Shown here: positions 45,433-54,823 of the stretch, one piece after another
Numbering within the stretch: position 1 is the first letter of the stretch
Layout: every line of letters starts with the position of its first letter
Assembly (NCBI RefSeq): GCF_003610895.1
Contig: NZ_MCAS01000023.1
Location: 62,001-126,000, forward strand
Reading direction: 5' to 3'
DNA from: Paraburkholderia fungorum
GTDB taxonomy: Bacteria; Pseudomonadota; Gammaproteobacteria; Burkholderiales; Burkholderiaceae
Length of the DNA stretch: 64,000 nt
Notes under the pieces: model-generated
Databases searched by the model: none
Told to the model about the DNA's origin: nothing
Seen by the model: only the letters and a program-made list of their open reading frames with translations
Translations under genes and position numbers: made by a program

Positions 45433-45985
45433 GAATGGCTCCGAAGGATGCATGCCGGCGCGGCAAATAGACTCACTGCGGGACTCACTGCGCGGCATAC
45501 GGGCAGGTCAGTATATCGGCCCTATAGCGTAATGGGCGCCGCGTGTGATGCACGTTCTGAAATCATTTCCACTTTACTAAAGATCATCTTTTGCGAAGCG
45601 AAAGCGGCGGCAATTGAAAATCATATTGACAGCGCTGCAGAACTACAATATTTATTAAAAAAGCAATCCCAAAAAAGCGCGAAGATATCGTGCTGAAAAT
45701 CGGCCATCGGTAGACTATGTTTGTTTCTGGACATTGGCTAAACTTCGCGAGGAAAGAGTGACTGTCGAGCTTACCGTAAAACCTTTCGCTATCGTCGCTG
45801 CATTGCGGCATGTCTTTTTTGACGCCAAGAGCGTCATGCCATTGCCATAAATTTTCTATTCGCCGGAATCCGGTTATGCCGGATGCGTCATTTCCGGGGC
45901 ATGACGGCCCGGATGAAATTCGCTGCAAATCCCAGAGAGAGATTCTTCAACTTTCTGCTAATAAACCGTAAATCGGCGAGCCAAC
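45433..45985. other. AT-rich intergenic region upstream of the aspT genes
   Basis: 553 bp between divergent ldhA and aspT. It contains an AT-rich block near 45575-45680 and a short inverted repeat GACGC-CAAGA-GCGTC near 45820. A 114-codon minus-strand frame (45584-45928) has atypical composition and is not accepted. Probably a divergent regulatory region. Confidence 0.55.
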
Positions 45986-47668
45986 ATGATCGGTGAATTG
46001 CTGAGATCTCAACCGGAGATCGCGCTGTTCGCAAGTCTTGCAATCGGGTACTTCATCGGGTCGTTTCGCGTGGGGCCAATTCAGCTCGGGGGTGTCTGCG
46101 GCACCCTGATCGTGGCCTTGCTGCTGGGGCAGACGGGTGCGCGGCTGGCCCCCGATCTGAAGAACATCGCCTTCGCGCTGTTCATCTTCGCGCTGGGTTT
46201 CACCGGCGGCCCGCAGTTCTTTGCCAACATCGGCAGGGGGTGGCGCTATGGCTTGCTGTCGGTGGTCGAGATCGTGTCGGTCCTCGTGCTGATCATGATC
46301 GCGGTTCTCGTGATGCGGCTCGACGCCGGCACGGCGGCCGGCTTGCTGGCCGGCGCCGCGACGGAGTCGGCCGTGATCGGCACCGCTTCGGAGGCGATCG
46401 CCAAGCTCGGCTTCAGCGATGCGGAAACATTGCGCTTGCAGGCCAACATTGTGACCGCGTACAGCGTGAGCTACCTGTTCGGTCTGATCACCATCGTTCT
46501 GTTCACCAGCCAGTTCGCGCCGCTGCTGCTGCGCGTCAATCTGCGCGAAGAAGCCGAGCGCGTGTGGCACAAGCTCGGCGGCGACGGCGCCTTCGGCGAG
46601 GGTCAGCGTGCCGCGGCGCCGGCATTGGTTGGCCGCGCGTTCCGGGTCGGCGCGGCGGCCGGCGGCACGGTCTATGCATTCGAACAGACGTACGGCTTTA
46701 ACCTCACCGTCGAGCGGGTTCGGCGTAATGGCGCCGAGATGGCGGCCGAGCCGCAACTGGTGCTGGCCGCCGACGACGTGATTCTGGTGGCGGGGCGGCG
46801 CGAGGCGATCGTGGCCGCGAGCGCCAGCCTCGGCGAAGAAGTGGCGGATGCCGGGTTCGGCCAACTCGTCGCGGAGCAACTCGACGTCGTGCTGACGCGT
46901 CGTGAAGCAGAGGGCCTGACGGTCGCGCAGGTGCGCGAACGGGCGAAGCCGGAAGAGGGCCGCGGCGTCTATATCGCGGCCGTCACGCGGCTCGAAACCA
47001 CGGTGCCCGCGCTGCCCGGCACCGAACTCAATCGCGGCGACGTGCTGACGCTGGTGGGCGCGAAGGCCGACGTAGAGCGCGGCGCGCGGCATCTGGGTTA
47101 TGTCCTCGCCGCGACCCAGAAAACAGATTTCATCTATCTGGGCCTGGGCGTGCTGGCCGGCATGGCGATCGGCCATCTTGGCGGACGCATCGGCGGGGTG
47201 TCGATCGCACTCGGCACAGGCGGTGGCTGCCTGCTCTCGGGCCTCCTGTTCGGCTGGATCCGTTCGCGCTATCCGCTGGTCGGTTCTTTGCCCTCGGCTG
47301 CCGCGCAAATTCTCAAGGACTTCGGCCTTGCCACTTTCATTGCCGCCGTCGGACTGTCGGCCGGCCCCGACGCCATCAAGCTGGTGCGCGAATATGGTCT
47401 GGCGCTGCCGGTCGCCGGCATTCTGATGGTGCTCGTGCCCGGTTTGCTGTCGCTCTGGATCGGCCGCGTGTTTCTCAAGCTCGAAGCGCCCATGCTGCTC
47501 GGCGCTATTGCCGGTCAGCAATGCAGTACGCCGGCGATCAGCGCGCTGGTCGGCGTGACCGGCAATTCGACGCCCGTGATCGGTTACACGATCACCTATG
47601 CGCTCTCGAACATTCTGCTGCCGTTAATGGGGCCGGTCGTAGTCGGCCTTGCCGGGAAGTTCGGCTAA
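45986..47668 (+). CDS. Aspartate-alanine exchanger family transporter, copy 1
   Basis: 560-aa antiporter of the aspartate:alanine exchanger family. Two membrane halves (PF06826-type), each with about five segments, flank a cytoplasmic region of two TrkA-C domains (about residues 205-375). The N-terminal half has IALFASLAIGYFIGSFRVG and FALGFTGGPQFF; the C-terminal half has GGGCLLSGLLFGWIRSRYPL and GPDAIKLV. The start is ATG 45986. It is followed after 118 bp by a second exchanger and then by aspartate decarboxylase. AspT activity is likely but not proved for this paralogue. Confidence 0.9.
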   Translation: MIGELLRSQPEIALFASLAIGYFIGSFRVGPIQLGGVCGTLIVALLLGQTGARLAPDLKNIAFALFIFALGFTGGPQFFANIGRGWRYGLLSVVEIVSVLVLIMIAVLVMRLDAGTAAGLLAGAATESAVIGTASEAIAKLGFSDAETLRLQANIVTAYSVSYLFGLITIVLFTSQFAPLLLRVNLREEAERVWHKLGGDGAFGEGQRAAAPALVGRAFRVGAAAGGTVYAFEQTYGFNLTVERVRRNGAEMAAEPQLVLAADDVILVAGRREAIVAASASLGEEVADAGFGQLVAEQLDVVLTRREAEGLTVAQVRERAKPEEGRGVYIAAVTRLETTVPALPGTELNRGDVLTLVGAKADVERGARHLGYVLAATQKTDFIYLGLGVLAGMAIGHLGGRIGGVSIALGTGGGCLLSGLLFGWIRSRYPLVGSLPSAAAQILKDFGLATFIAAVGLSAGPDAIKLVREYGLALPVAGILMVLVPGLLSLWIGRVFLKLEAPMLLGAIAGQQCSTPAISALVGVTGNSTPVIGYTITYALSNILLPLMGPVVVGLAGKFG

Positions 47669-47786
47669 GCGGGCAGATGGACTGCGCGCGGCGTGGCGCG
47701 CAGTCGACCGCATGCGGATGCCGTGATGTCCGTCTGCACATGCAGTACCCAGTACTCAGTATCTCAAACTATCTAGCGAGGGCACG

Positions 47787-49469
47787 ATGGACTGGCTACA
47801 TCACATTTTTCAGAAATCACCTGAGATCGCGCTGTTTTTGTCGCTTGCAGCCGGTTACTTCATCGGGCAGATCAACTTCGGCAAATTCCAGTTAGGCGGC
47901 GTGGGCGGTTCGTTGCTGGCTGCGGTCGTGATCAGTCAGGCGGGTGTGACGATCGACAACGGCGTGAAATCGGTGATGTTCGCCGTATTCATTTACGCGG
48001 TCGGCTACGACTCGGGGCCGGGCTTCTTCAACTCCCTGAACCGCAAGACGCTGCGCGAAATCGCCATGGCGGTGTTTCTCGCCGTCTCCGCGCTGATTAC
48101 CGTGGTGGTTTGCGCGAAGCTGTTCCATTTGAACAAGGGCCTGGCTGCCGGGCTCGCGGGCGGCGCGCTGACGCAGTCGGCGATTATCGGCACGGCGGGC
48201 GATGCAATCGCTCGTCTCGGTTTGCCTGCCGATCAGGTCAAGTCGCTGCAATCGGATGTGGCCATCGCATATGCCGTGACCTATGTGTTCGGCTCGCTCG
48301 GCGCGATTATCGTCTGCGTGAACATCTTGCCGAAGTTCATGGGGCAAGGCTTGCGCGAGGCCTCAATCGACGCGGAGCGTGAGCTGTCTTCGGGCGCGCC
48401 GTCACTCGGCGCGGGGCAGGTGAGTGCATTGCCCGAACTGGTGGGGCGTGCGTACCGGATCGATGTCAGCGCGGGGAAAACGGTCAAGGCCGTCGAGACC
48501 CTGCATCAGGATATGTTGACGGTCGAGCGCATCAAGCGTGACGGCAAGAATCTGGATCCGACGCCTGATCTGACCTTGCAGCTCAACGACGAAGTGCTGG
48601 TGGTGGGCCGCCGCGAAGCGGTGGTCGCCTTCGGCGCGAACGGCAACGAGATCGCCAACGTCGACGACATTGGCGTTGTGATGCAGACGCGCCAAGGCGT
48701 GTTCACGCGCAAAGGCATGAATCACACGACGATCGCCGCCGCGCGCGAAGTCGTCGACCGCGACTTGCGCCACGGTGTCTTTATCCAGAGCGCGTCGCGT
48801 GCTGGCCAGCCGCTGCCGATTCTGCCTGAAACGAAGCTCGAACACGGCGACGTGATCACTTTCTACGGTTCGCCGAAAGACACCAAGCGCGCCGTCGATG
48901 CTGCTGGTTATGAGTTGCCGTACAGCAACAAGACCGACTTTATCTATATGGGCGTCGGCCTTGTGCTCGGCTTGCTGATCGGGCTGATCGTCGTCAACGT
49001 GGCCGGTATTCCGCTCACGCTGGGCTCCGGTGGCGGCTGTCTGCTGGCTGGTCTGCTGTTCGGCTGGATGCGCGGCAAGCATCCGATGTTCGGCGCGATG
49101 CCGACGGCGGCTTCGCAGTTGCTGAAGGACTTTGGTCTCGCGGCCTTCGTTGCGGTGGTGGGCCTGAACTCCGGCTTGCAGGCGGTCGTGACGGTCAAGC
49201 AGAGCGGTATGACGATCTTCCTGCTCGGCGTGTTCGTCACCTTGTTCCCGCTGCTCCTGACGATGCTGTTCGGCCGCTACGTGCTCGGCTACAAAAACGC
49301 GGCGATTCTGGCCGGCGCACTGTCGGGCTCACGCAGCGCCAATCCGGCGTTCGGCGGCGTGCTCGACAAGGCGGAAAGCGCCGTGCCGACCGTGCCGTTC
49401 GCGATTACCTATGCAATTGCGAACGTCGCGTTGACGTTGCTCGGACCGCTCGTGGTCGGGCTGGTTTAA
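47787..49469 (+). CDS. aspT: Aspartate-alanine antiporter, copy 2
   Basis: 560-aa paralogue of the preceding gene with the same architecture: IALFLSLAAGYFIGQINFG, VFIYAVGYDSGPGFFNSL, two TrkA-C domains (about 205-370) and GGGCLLAGLLFGWMRGKHP in the C-terminal half. The YDSGPGFF segment and its position directly before asdA make this the better candidate for the true AspT, which exchanges aspartate for alanine electrogenically. ATG 47787 is clear. asdA starts 105 bp downstream. Confidence 0.92.
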   Translation: MDWLHHIFQKSPEIALFLSLAAGYFIGQINFGKFQLGGVGGSLLAAVVISQAGVTIDNGVKSVMFAVFIYAVGYDSGPGFFNSLNRKTLREIAMAVFLAVSALITVVVCAKLFHLNKGLAAGLAGGALTQSAIIGTAGDAIARLGLPADQVKSLQSDVAIAYAVTYVFGSLGAIIVCVNILPKFMGQGLREASIDAERELSSGAPSLGAGQVSALPELVGRAYRIDVSAGKTVKAVETLHQDMLTVERIKRDGKNLDPTPDLTLQLNDEVLVVGRREAVVAFGANGNEIANVDDIGVVMQTRQGVFTRKGMNHTTIAAAREVVDRDLRHGVFIQSASRAGQPLPILPETKLEHGDVITFYGSPKDTKRAVDAAGYELPYSNKTDFIYMGVGLVLGLLIGLIVVNVAGIPLTLGSGGGCLLAGLLFGWMRGKHPMFGAMPTAASQLLKDFGLAAFVAVVGLNSGLQAVVTVKQSGMTIFLLGVFVTLFPLLLTMLFGRYVLGYKNAAILAGALSGSRSANPAFGGVLDKAESAVPTVPFAITYAIANVALTLLGPLVVGLV

Positions 49470-49574
49470 CCTGGTTTAGCGCACCCATTCATCGATCTCT
49501 GTTACGCCGGCGGTCAACTGAACGATCTGTCACGCGATACCGGCGTCATTCACTTGCACATTGGAGAACGCATC

Positions 49575-51239
49575 ATGGCAAAAGAGAAAAGCGGCAAGAA
49601 ACAAGGCGATATGGCTCAAGCTGGACTCGCGGCGCTCAGCCCGTTCGAACTCAAGGACGAACTGATCAAGGCGGCAGGCGGCGGCGCGGTAGAGCGTGCC
49701 GCCAATGCATCGATGCTCAATGCCGGCCGCGGCAATCCGAATTTCCTCGCGACGATTCCGCGCCACGGCTTCTGGCAACTCGGTCTCTTTGCGATGCGCG
49801 AGTCGGAGCGTTCGTTTGCCTACATGCCCGAAGGCGTCGGCGGTTTCCCGCGCCGCGAGGGGCTCACCGAGCGCTTCGATCTGTTCCTGCGCGAGAACAA
49901 GGGCGTGCCCGGCATCGACTTTCTGCGCGGCGCGGTGTCGTATGTGCGCGATCAGTTGGGACTCTCCGCGGGCGACTTTCTCTATGAAATGTGCGAGGGC
50001 ATTCTCGCGTCGAACTATCCGGTGCCCGACCGAATGCTCAGGTTGTCCGAACTGATCGTCGGGCAGTATCTGCGAAAGGAGATGATCGGCCAGCATCCGT
50101 TTGTCGGCGAGTTCGACGTGTTCGCGGTGGAAGGCGGCACGGCGGCGATGACGTACATCTTCAACACGATGCGCGAGAACCACCTGATCAAACCGGGCGA
50201 CACGATTGCACTCGGATTGCCGATTTTCACGCCGTACATTGAGATTCCGCGCCTGAACGACTATCAGCTGAACGTCGTGAATCTCGAGGCCGACGTGAGC
50301 AATGGCTGGCAGTACTCGAAGAAGGAACTCGACAAACTGCGTGATCCGAAGGTGAAGGCGTTCTTCCTCGTGAACCCGAGCAACCCGCCTTCGGTGAAGA
50401 TGGACGACGCGAGCCTTCAATATATCGCCGACATCGTCAAGGAAAGGCCCGACCTGATTCTGTTGACCGACGACGTGTACGGAACTTTCGCCGACGATTT
50501 CGTCTCGCTGTTCGCGCTGTGCCCGAAGAACACGATTCTCGTGTACTCCTACTCGAAGTACTTCGGTGCGACCGGCTGGCGTCTTGGCGTTATCGCGACA
50601 CATCGCGAGAACGTGCTCGACAAGCTGATCGGCGAGTTGCCGAAAGAAGCGAAGAAACAGTTGCATGAGCGTTATGAATCGATCACGACCGAACCGGACA
50701 AGCTCAAGTTCATCGATCGCCTGGTGGCCGACAGCCGCACTGTCGCGTTGAATCACACGGCGGGCCTGTCCACGCCGCAGCAGGTGCAGATGGTGTTGTT
50801 CTCGCTGTTCTCGCTGATGGATACGCCCGACGCGTACAAGAACGCGCTGAAGCGCCTGATCCGCAAGCGCAAGCAGGCGCTGTACGAGGAGGTCGGCATT
50901 TCGTTCGAGGACAACGATCCGAACCAGGTCGACTACTACACGATTCTGGACATCGAGTTTCTCGGCGAGCGCATGTTTGGGCGAGAGTTCGTCGATTGGC
51001 TGCTGAAGAACACGGAACCGACCGAGTTGCTGTTCCGCCTCGCACGTGAGGCGCGCGTGGTGCTGTTGCCGGGACGCGGCTTCGGGACGCAGCATCCGTC
51101 GGGACGGGTGTCGCTCGCGAATCTGAACGAGTCGGACTACCGGCAGATCGGACGCGCGATGCGCAAGCTGATCGAGGAATATGTCGAGCGGTACAACGCG
51201 GCAACCGGCAAGAAGCTCGATAAGTCCAAGGTGAAGTGA
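49575..51239 (+). CDS. asdA: Aspartate 4-decarboxylase (bifunctional aminotransferase)
   Basis: 554-aa PLP enzyme that beta-decarboxylates L-aspartate to L-alanine and CO2, with some aspartate aminotransferase activity. It has the long AsdA N-terminus (LSPFELKDELIKAAG), GRGNPNFLATIPR, FFLVNPSNPPSVKM and the PLP lysine in SYSKYFGATGWRLGV. The start is ATG 49575 with GGAGA upstream; an in-frame start at 49554 is less likely. With AspT it forms the aspartate-alanine cycle, which consumes a cytosolic proton and yields proton motive force. A 13-bp-stem terminator follows. Confidence 0.94.
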   Translation: MAKEKSGKKQGDMAQAGLAALSPFELKDELIKAAGGGAVERAANASMLNAGRGNPNFLATIPRHGFWQLGLFAMRESERSFAYMPEGVGGFPRREGLTERFDLFLRENKGVPGIDFLRGAVSYVRDQLGLSAGDFLYEMCEGILASNYPVPDRMLRLSELIVGQYLRKEMIGQHPFVGEFDVFAVEGGTAAMTYIFNTMRENHLIKPGDTIALGLPIFTPYIEIPRLNDYQLNVVNLEADVSNGWQYSKKELDKLRDPKVKAFFLVNPSNPPSVKMDDASLQYIADIVKERPDLILLTDDVYGTFADDFVSLFALCPKNTILVYSYSKYFGATGWRLGVIATHRENVLDKLIGELPKEAKKQLHERYESITTEPDKLKFIDRLVADSRTVALNHTAGLSTPQQVQMVLFSLFSLMDTPDAYKNALKRLIRKRKQALYEEVGISFEDNDPNQVDYYTILDIEFLGERMFGREFVDWLLKNTEPTELLFRLAREARVVLLPGRGFGTQHPSGRVSLANLNESDYRQIGRAMRKLIEEYVERYNAATGKKLDKSKVK

Positions 51240-51352
51240 ACCTGTCCCGGGTTCGGGTTCACGGCCGATTCGCGCTCGATCGCAACGTCGAGCGCGCTCT
51301 GGCATAGACAAAAAACTTGCGCAATCGCGCGGATCGGTGAATGATCGAACAG

Positions 51353-51396
51353 GCGGCCCCGCCAGTGTCACTGCTGGCGGGGCCGCTTGTTCCTTT
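51353..51396 (+). terminator. Strong terminator after asdA
   Basis: A 13-bp perfect GC-rich stem (51353-51365 with 51374-51386, GCGGCCCCGCCAG and its complement) with loop TGTCACTG, then TTGTTCCTTT. It lies inside the longest open frame of the next gene, so that gene must start downstream of it. Confidence 0.88.
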
Positions 51397-51421
51397 GCGT
51401 CCTGACATTCACGTACCGATC

Positions 51422-52651
51422 ATGCCGACCTCATCGCCCTCTACCGAACCCGTTTCCCACCTTGTGCCCTGTCCGGTTGTCGAATCGCTCGACGCCATTC
51501 TTCCCGAAGAGCCGTTGCTGATGATGGGCGCCGGCCCCGTGCCGATTCCCGCGGCGGTGGCCAAGGCCAATACGGTGGTGATCAATCACCTGGGCAGCAC
51601 GATGGTGAAGGTGATCGGCCAGGTGAAGACCATGGCGCGCTACGTCTTTCAGACCAATTCGAAATGGGTGCTGGGGGTAGCCGGACCGGGGTCCGCCGCG
51701 ATGGAAATGGCGATCTCCAACCTCGCGTGGGAAGGCACTCGTGTGCTGAGCATCAAGAACGGTTTTTTCAGCGAGCGGATGGCGGAGATGGGACGGCGCG
51801 TCGGCGCGCGGGTTGCCACGCTCGACGTCGAGGACCGGTCGGTCGCGAGTCTCGATCAGATCGCGGAGGCGATTCGCCGCGAGCGTCCCGAGATCGTGAC
51901 GGTGGTGCAGGGCGAGACGTCGAACACCGTATGGAACTACCACTTGAAGGACATCGCCGCGTTGGCGAAGGCCGCGGGCGCGCTGGTGATCGTCGACGCG
52001 GTGTGCACGCTGAGCACGATGCCGCTGGAGATGGACGCGTGGGGTATCGACGCGGTGATTACCGGCGGGCAGAAGGGTTTGTCTTCGATCCCGGGTGTCT
52101 CGCTGATTGCGTTTTCGGATGAAGCGTGGGCACGGGTGAAGGGGCGGACGGCGGCGAATGCGCATTGGTGTCTTGATGCGTCGCTGGCAGAAAATTTCTG
52201 GCATAACGCGGGCTATCACTACACCGCTCCGGTTTCGGGGGTGCTGGCGTTGCACGAGGCGCTGCGGCTCGTGTGCGCTGAGACGCTTGAGAAGCGCTTT
52301 GCCCGTCACTTGAAGTGTTCGGTGGCGCTTCAGGCGGGCATCACTGCGTTGGGCTTGCAGCTTTATGCGCCGGCGCCTTGCCGGTTGAATTCGGTGGTCG
52401 GTATCGTGGTGCCGGAGCGGCTGAGTTCTGGCGATATCTGTGGGCATATCTCGCGGCATCATCAGGTGGAGATCTCGGGGTCGTTTGGTTTGCCGATTGT
52501 CCGGATTGGACAGATGGGGGAGCAGTGCCGGGAGCACAACCTGTTCAGGACCTTGCATGCGCTTGGACGGACGATGGTGGATCTGGGGGTTAAGGTTGAG
52601 TTGCCGGCTGGGGTGGCGGCGCTTGAGGGTGGGTTGTCGGAAGGGAAGTGA
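51422..52651 (+). CDS. Class V (alanine-glyoxylate type) aminotransferase
   Basis: 409-aa PLP aminotransferase of the class V alanine-glyoxylate / pyridoxamine-pyruvate / 2-aminoethylphosphonate group. It has MMGAGPVPIPAAV at the start, VAGPGSAAMEMAISNL, VVQGETSNTVWNYHL, VIVDAVCTLSTMPLEMDAWG and PLP-lysine in ITGGQKGLSSIPG. ATG 51422 (MPTSSPSTEP) is used, because a frame extension to 51341 would cross the asdA terminator. An alanine-using enzyme next to aspartate decarboxylation would be sensible, but the amino donor and acceptor cannot be told. Confidence 0.88.
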   Translation: MPTSSPSTEPVSHLVPCPVVESLDAILPEEPLLMMGAGPVPIPAAVAKANTVVINHLGSTMVKVIGQVKTMARYVFQTNSKWVLGVAGPGSAAMEMAISNLAWEGTRVLSIKNGFFSERMAEMGRRVGARVATLDVEDRSVASLDQIAEAIRRERPEIVTVVQGETSNTVWNYHLKDIAALAKAAGALVIVDAVCTLSTMPLEMDAWGIDAVITGGQKGLSSIPGVSLIAFSDEAWARVKGRTAANAHWCLDASLAENFWHNAGYHYTAPVSGVLALHEALRLVCAETLEKRFARHLKCSVALQAGITALGLQLYAPAPCRLNSVVGIVVPERLSSGDICGHISRHHQVEISGSFGLPIVRIGQMGEQCREHNLFRTLHALGRTMVDLGVKVELPAGVAALEGGLSEGK

Positions 52652-52655
52652 CGGT

Positions 52656-53030
52656 TTGTTTTTTTTGCCTGTGCGGCGCTGGGTTGTCTGTTTGCCTACG
52701 GTGTTGGCCTTTTCTTGTTCTGGCTTTTTCTTTGGCCTTTCCTTGATTTGCTATTGGTCTGTGCGGCTGCTGCTTTGGCCTTTCCTTGAATTGATAGTGG
52801 TCTATTAGTGTTGCCCCTGTGCGGGGCGGCACTTACTTTCTTTGCCGCCGCAAAGAAAGATAAGCAAAGAAAGCGGCTTAAACCGCCAGCTCATAAGCGG
52901 GTCCCCCGCACAGTTGCGGTAGTGGTGCATCTGGAATCTGTGTCCTCGCACACTCCGCGTTAGCGACACAGGGCTCATCCGCTCCCACTCCGCACTGCGT
53001 GCGTCGCGGATGGGTCTGTATGGGAAACCA
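52656..53030 (-). repeat. Intergenic repeat, copy B with extended tail
   Basis: Reading minus, 53030-52775 matches copy A (39951-40206) with only about a dozen differences by eye. It continues to 52656 as a tail of GGCCTTTCC-type units, ending in GCAGGC-type sequence and a run of A/T beside the aminotransferase stop. The tail closely resembles 53528-53612 on plus, so B and C together form a large imperfect inverted repeat. Confidence 0.85.
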
Positions 53031-53290
53031 GAGGCTTCGCTTCGCGTCGCGGGGGCCATCGGCTTCGCCTCGGCGAAGTGCTTCCGCTCTTATTGGCGAA
53101 TCCCACTTCAAATGAAATGCCGATGCGGCGCATTCGTTGCGCGGCGGCGGTCGTGCCCGCGGCTGCGATGCAGCGACGAATCAGGGAATGGGGCAAACCG
53201 TGGGAGCGAACGCGTGGTGGGTGGTTTTATGAAGGACCGTTCGGCGCGCGTAGCGCCGCCGGAGGTATGACAGCCTTGTCACCAGGGTGG
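53031..53290. other. Unique spacer between repeats B and C
   Basis: 260 bp between the inverted repeat arms. It contains short palindromic GC clusters (GCTTCGCCTCGGCGAAG near 53063) and no credible gene; open frames across it are continuations of repeat frames. Confidence 0.5.
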
Positions 53291-53612
53291 AATGTGCGAG
53301 AACACAGATTCCAGATGCGCCACTACCGTGGCTGCGCGGGGGACCCGCTTATGAGCTGGCGGTTTGAGCCGCTTTCTTTGCTTATCTTTCTTTGCGGCGG
53401 CAAAGAAAGTAAGTGCCGCCCCGCACAGGGGCAACACTAATAGACCACTAACACAGCAAGGAAAGGCCAAAAAAATAAGTGCCGCCCCGCACAGGGGCAA
53501 CACTAATAGACCAATATCAATTCAAGAAAAGGCCAAAGAAGAAGCCAGAACAAGGAAATGCCAACGCCGTAGGCACACAGTCAACCAAGCGCCGCGCAGG
53601 CAAAAAAAAATT
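53291..53612 (+). repeat. Intergenic repeat, copy C with a duplicated segment
   Basis: 53291-53468 matches the 3' two-thirds of copy A, including the CTTTCTTTGC/GCAAAGAAAG stem. At 53477-53535 the AAGTGCCGCCCC...AATAGACC segment is repeated a second time. A tail (53528-53612) then resembles copy B's tail in opposite orientation, ending in a poly-A run at the 3' end of the MFS gene. Confidence 0.85.
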
Positions 53613-54823
53613 CAAGTCGAAGCAGGCAAATTAGGCACCCTCGAATTCCGCAAATACATCATTGTCGACAGCACAACCGCCAAAGCAGACGCCACCGCCG
53701 CAAACAAAAACACCTGCGCATAGCCAAATTCCCCAGCGATATACCCGGCCAACGGCCCGGTAATCCCCAGCGAGAGATCGAGAAACACGGAATACGCCGA
53801 CAAAGCCGCCCCGCGGCTAGCAGGCGGCACAAGCCCAACCGCTTCAACCCCAAGAGCGGGGAACACCAAAGCAAACCCGAACCCGGTCAACGCCGCCCCC
53901 GCCAGCGCGATATGCGGCTCAGGCGCGAGCCACAACATCAACAACCCGGCGCACTCAAACGAGAACGAAGCAATCGCGACCCGGAACCCGCCGTAGACCT
54001 TGATCGTATTGGCGAACAACAACCGCGCGCCAATAAACAGCGTGCCGAACACAGTCAACGACAAAGCCGCATTAGGCCAGTGCCGCGCGGCATAAAACAG
54101 CGTGATGAACGTCGCAATCGACCCAAAACCGGCCGAGCCCAGCGCCAACCCAATCCCATGCGGCAGCACCCGCGTCATCACGCTCCGGTACGACATCCGC
54201 TCGCCATGCACGATCGGCACCGGCGCGATCAGCCGCGCGAGGTAAAAGCCAAGCGCGGCCAGCAGAATCACCAGAATCCCCAATGCGGCGAACCCGATCG
54301 AGTGCGCAATCGCCACGCCAAGCGGCGCGCCGATTGCCAGCGCACCGTAAGTCGCGATGCCGTTCCATGAAATCACCCGGGCGTTATTGCTCGTGCCCAC
54401 CCGGCCAATTCCCCACAGAATCGCCCCCGTCCCGCACAGGCTTTCACCGAAGCCAAGCACGAGGCGGCTGCACACCAGCAGCGCAAGGCTCAACACCGGC
54501 CAGCGCCCACACAACACGGCCAGCAGCAACAGAACCCCGCTCGCGCCACATCCCAGCAAGCCGATCGACACCGTCCGCTTCGGCCCCAGCGTGTCAGCCG
54601 AACGGCCGGCGAGCGGCCGCGATGCCAGCGTTGCCAGGTACTGCACGCTGATCGCCGCGCCCGCCAGAATCGCGCTGTAACCCAGGTCGTCGTGGACGTA
54701 GCCAGGCAGCACCGCCAGCGGAATACCGATCGTCAGGTAGCAAAGAAACGTGAAAAAGACGACCGGAATGATCTGCATGGTCGTCGAAAATTCGCTGCGA
54801 GGTGTCGCTGAGTCGGTGGACAT
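53612..54823 (-). CDS. MFS transporter (YhhS/YfcJ-like)
   Basis: 403-aa major facilitator of the YhhS/YfcJ (UPF0226) group. TMQIIPVVFFTFLCYLTIGI in helix 1, SVQYLATLASRPLAGRSADT in the loop 2-3 motif and VLGFGESLCGTGAILWGIGR match the group. GLVPPASRGAALSAYSVFLD in the second half is also typical. ATG 54823 is clear. Its 3' end abuts repeat C. YhhS has been linked to arabinose and glyphosate export in other bacteria; the substrate here is unknown. Confidence 0.87.
   Translation of the reverse strand: MSTDSATPRSEFSTTMQIIPVVFFTFLCYLTIGIPLAVLPGYVHDDLGYSAILAGAAISVQYLATLASRPLAGRSADTLGPKRTVSIGLLGCGASGVLLLLAVLCGRWPVLSLALLVCSRLVLGFGESLCGTGAILWGIGRVGTSNNARVISWNGIATYGALAIGAPLGVAIAHSIGFAALGILVILLAALGFYLARLIAPVPIVHGERMSYRSVMTRVLPHGIGLALGSAGFGSIATFITLFYAARHWPNAALSLTVFGTLFIGARLLFANTIKVYGGFRVAIASFSFECAGLLMLWLAPEPHIALAGAALTGFGFALVFPALGVEAVGLVPPASRGAALSAYSVFLDLSLGITGPLAGYIAGEFGYAQVFLFAAVASALAVVLSTMMYLRNSRVPNLPAST

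Noticed and set aside
45584..45928. 114-codon minus-strand frame in the ldhA-aspT intergenic region
   Set aside because: AT-rich, with codon use unlike the neighbours, no ribosome-binding site and no recognisable domain.
49530..51371. 613-codon minus-strand frame opposite asdA
   Set aside because: Antisense shadow of asdA that also crosses its terminator.
51341..51421. Earlier start for the class V aminotransferase
   Set aside because: It would place a 13-bp-stem terminator inside the coding region and adds residues unlike the family.
39951..53612. Repeats A, B and C as insertion sequences
   Set aside because: No transposase frame, no clear terminal inverted repeats and no target duplications were seen; they fit dispersed intergenic repeats better.
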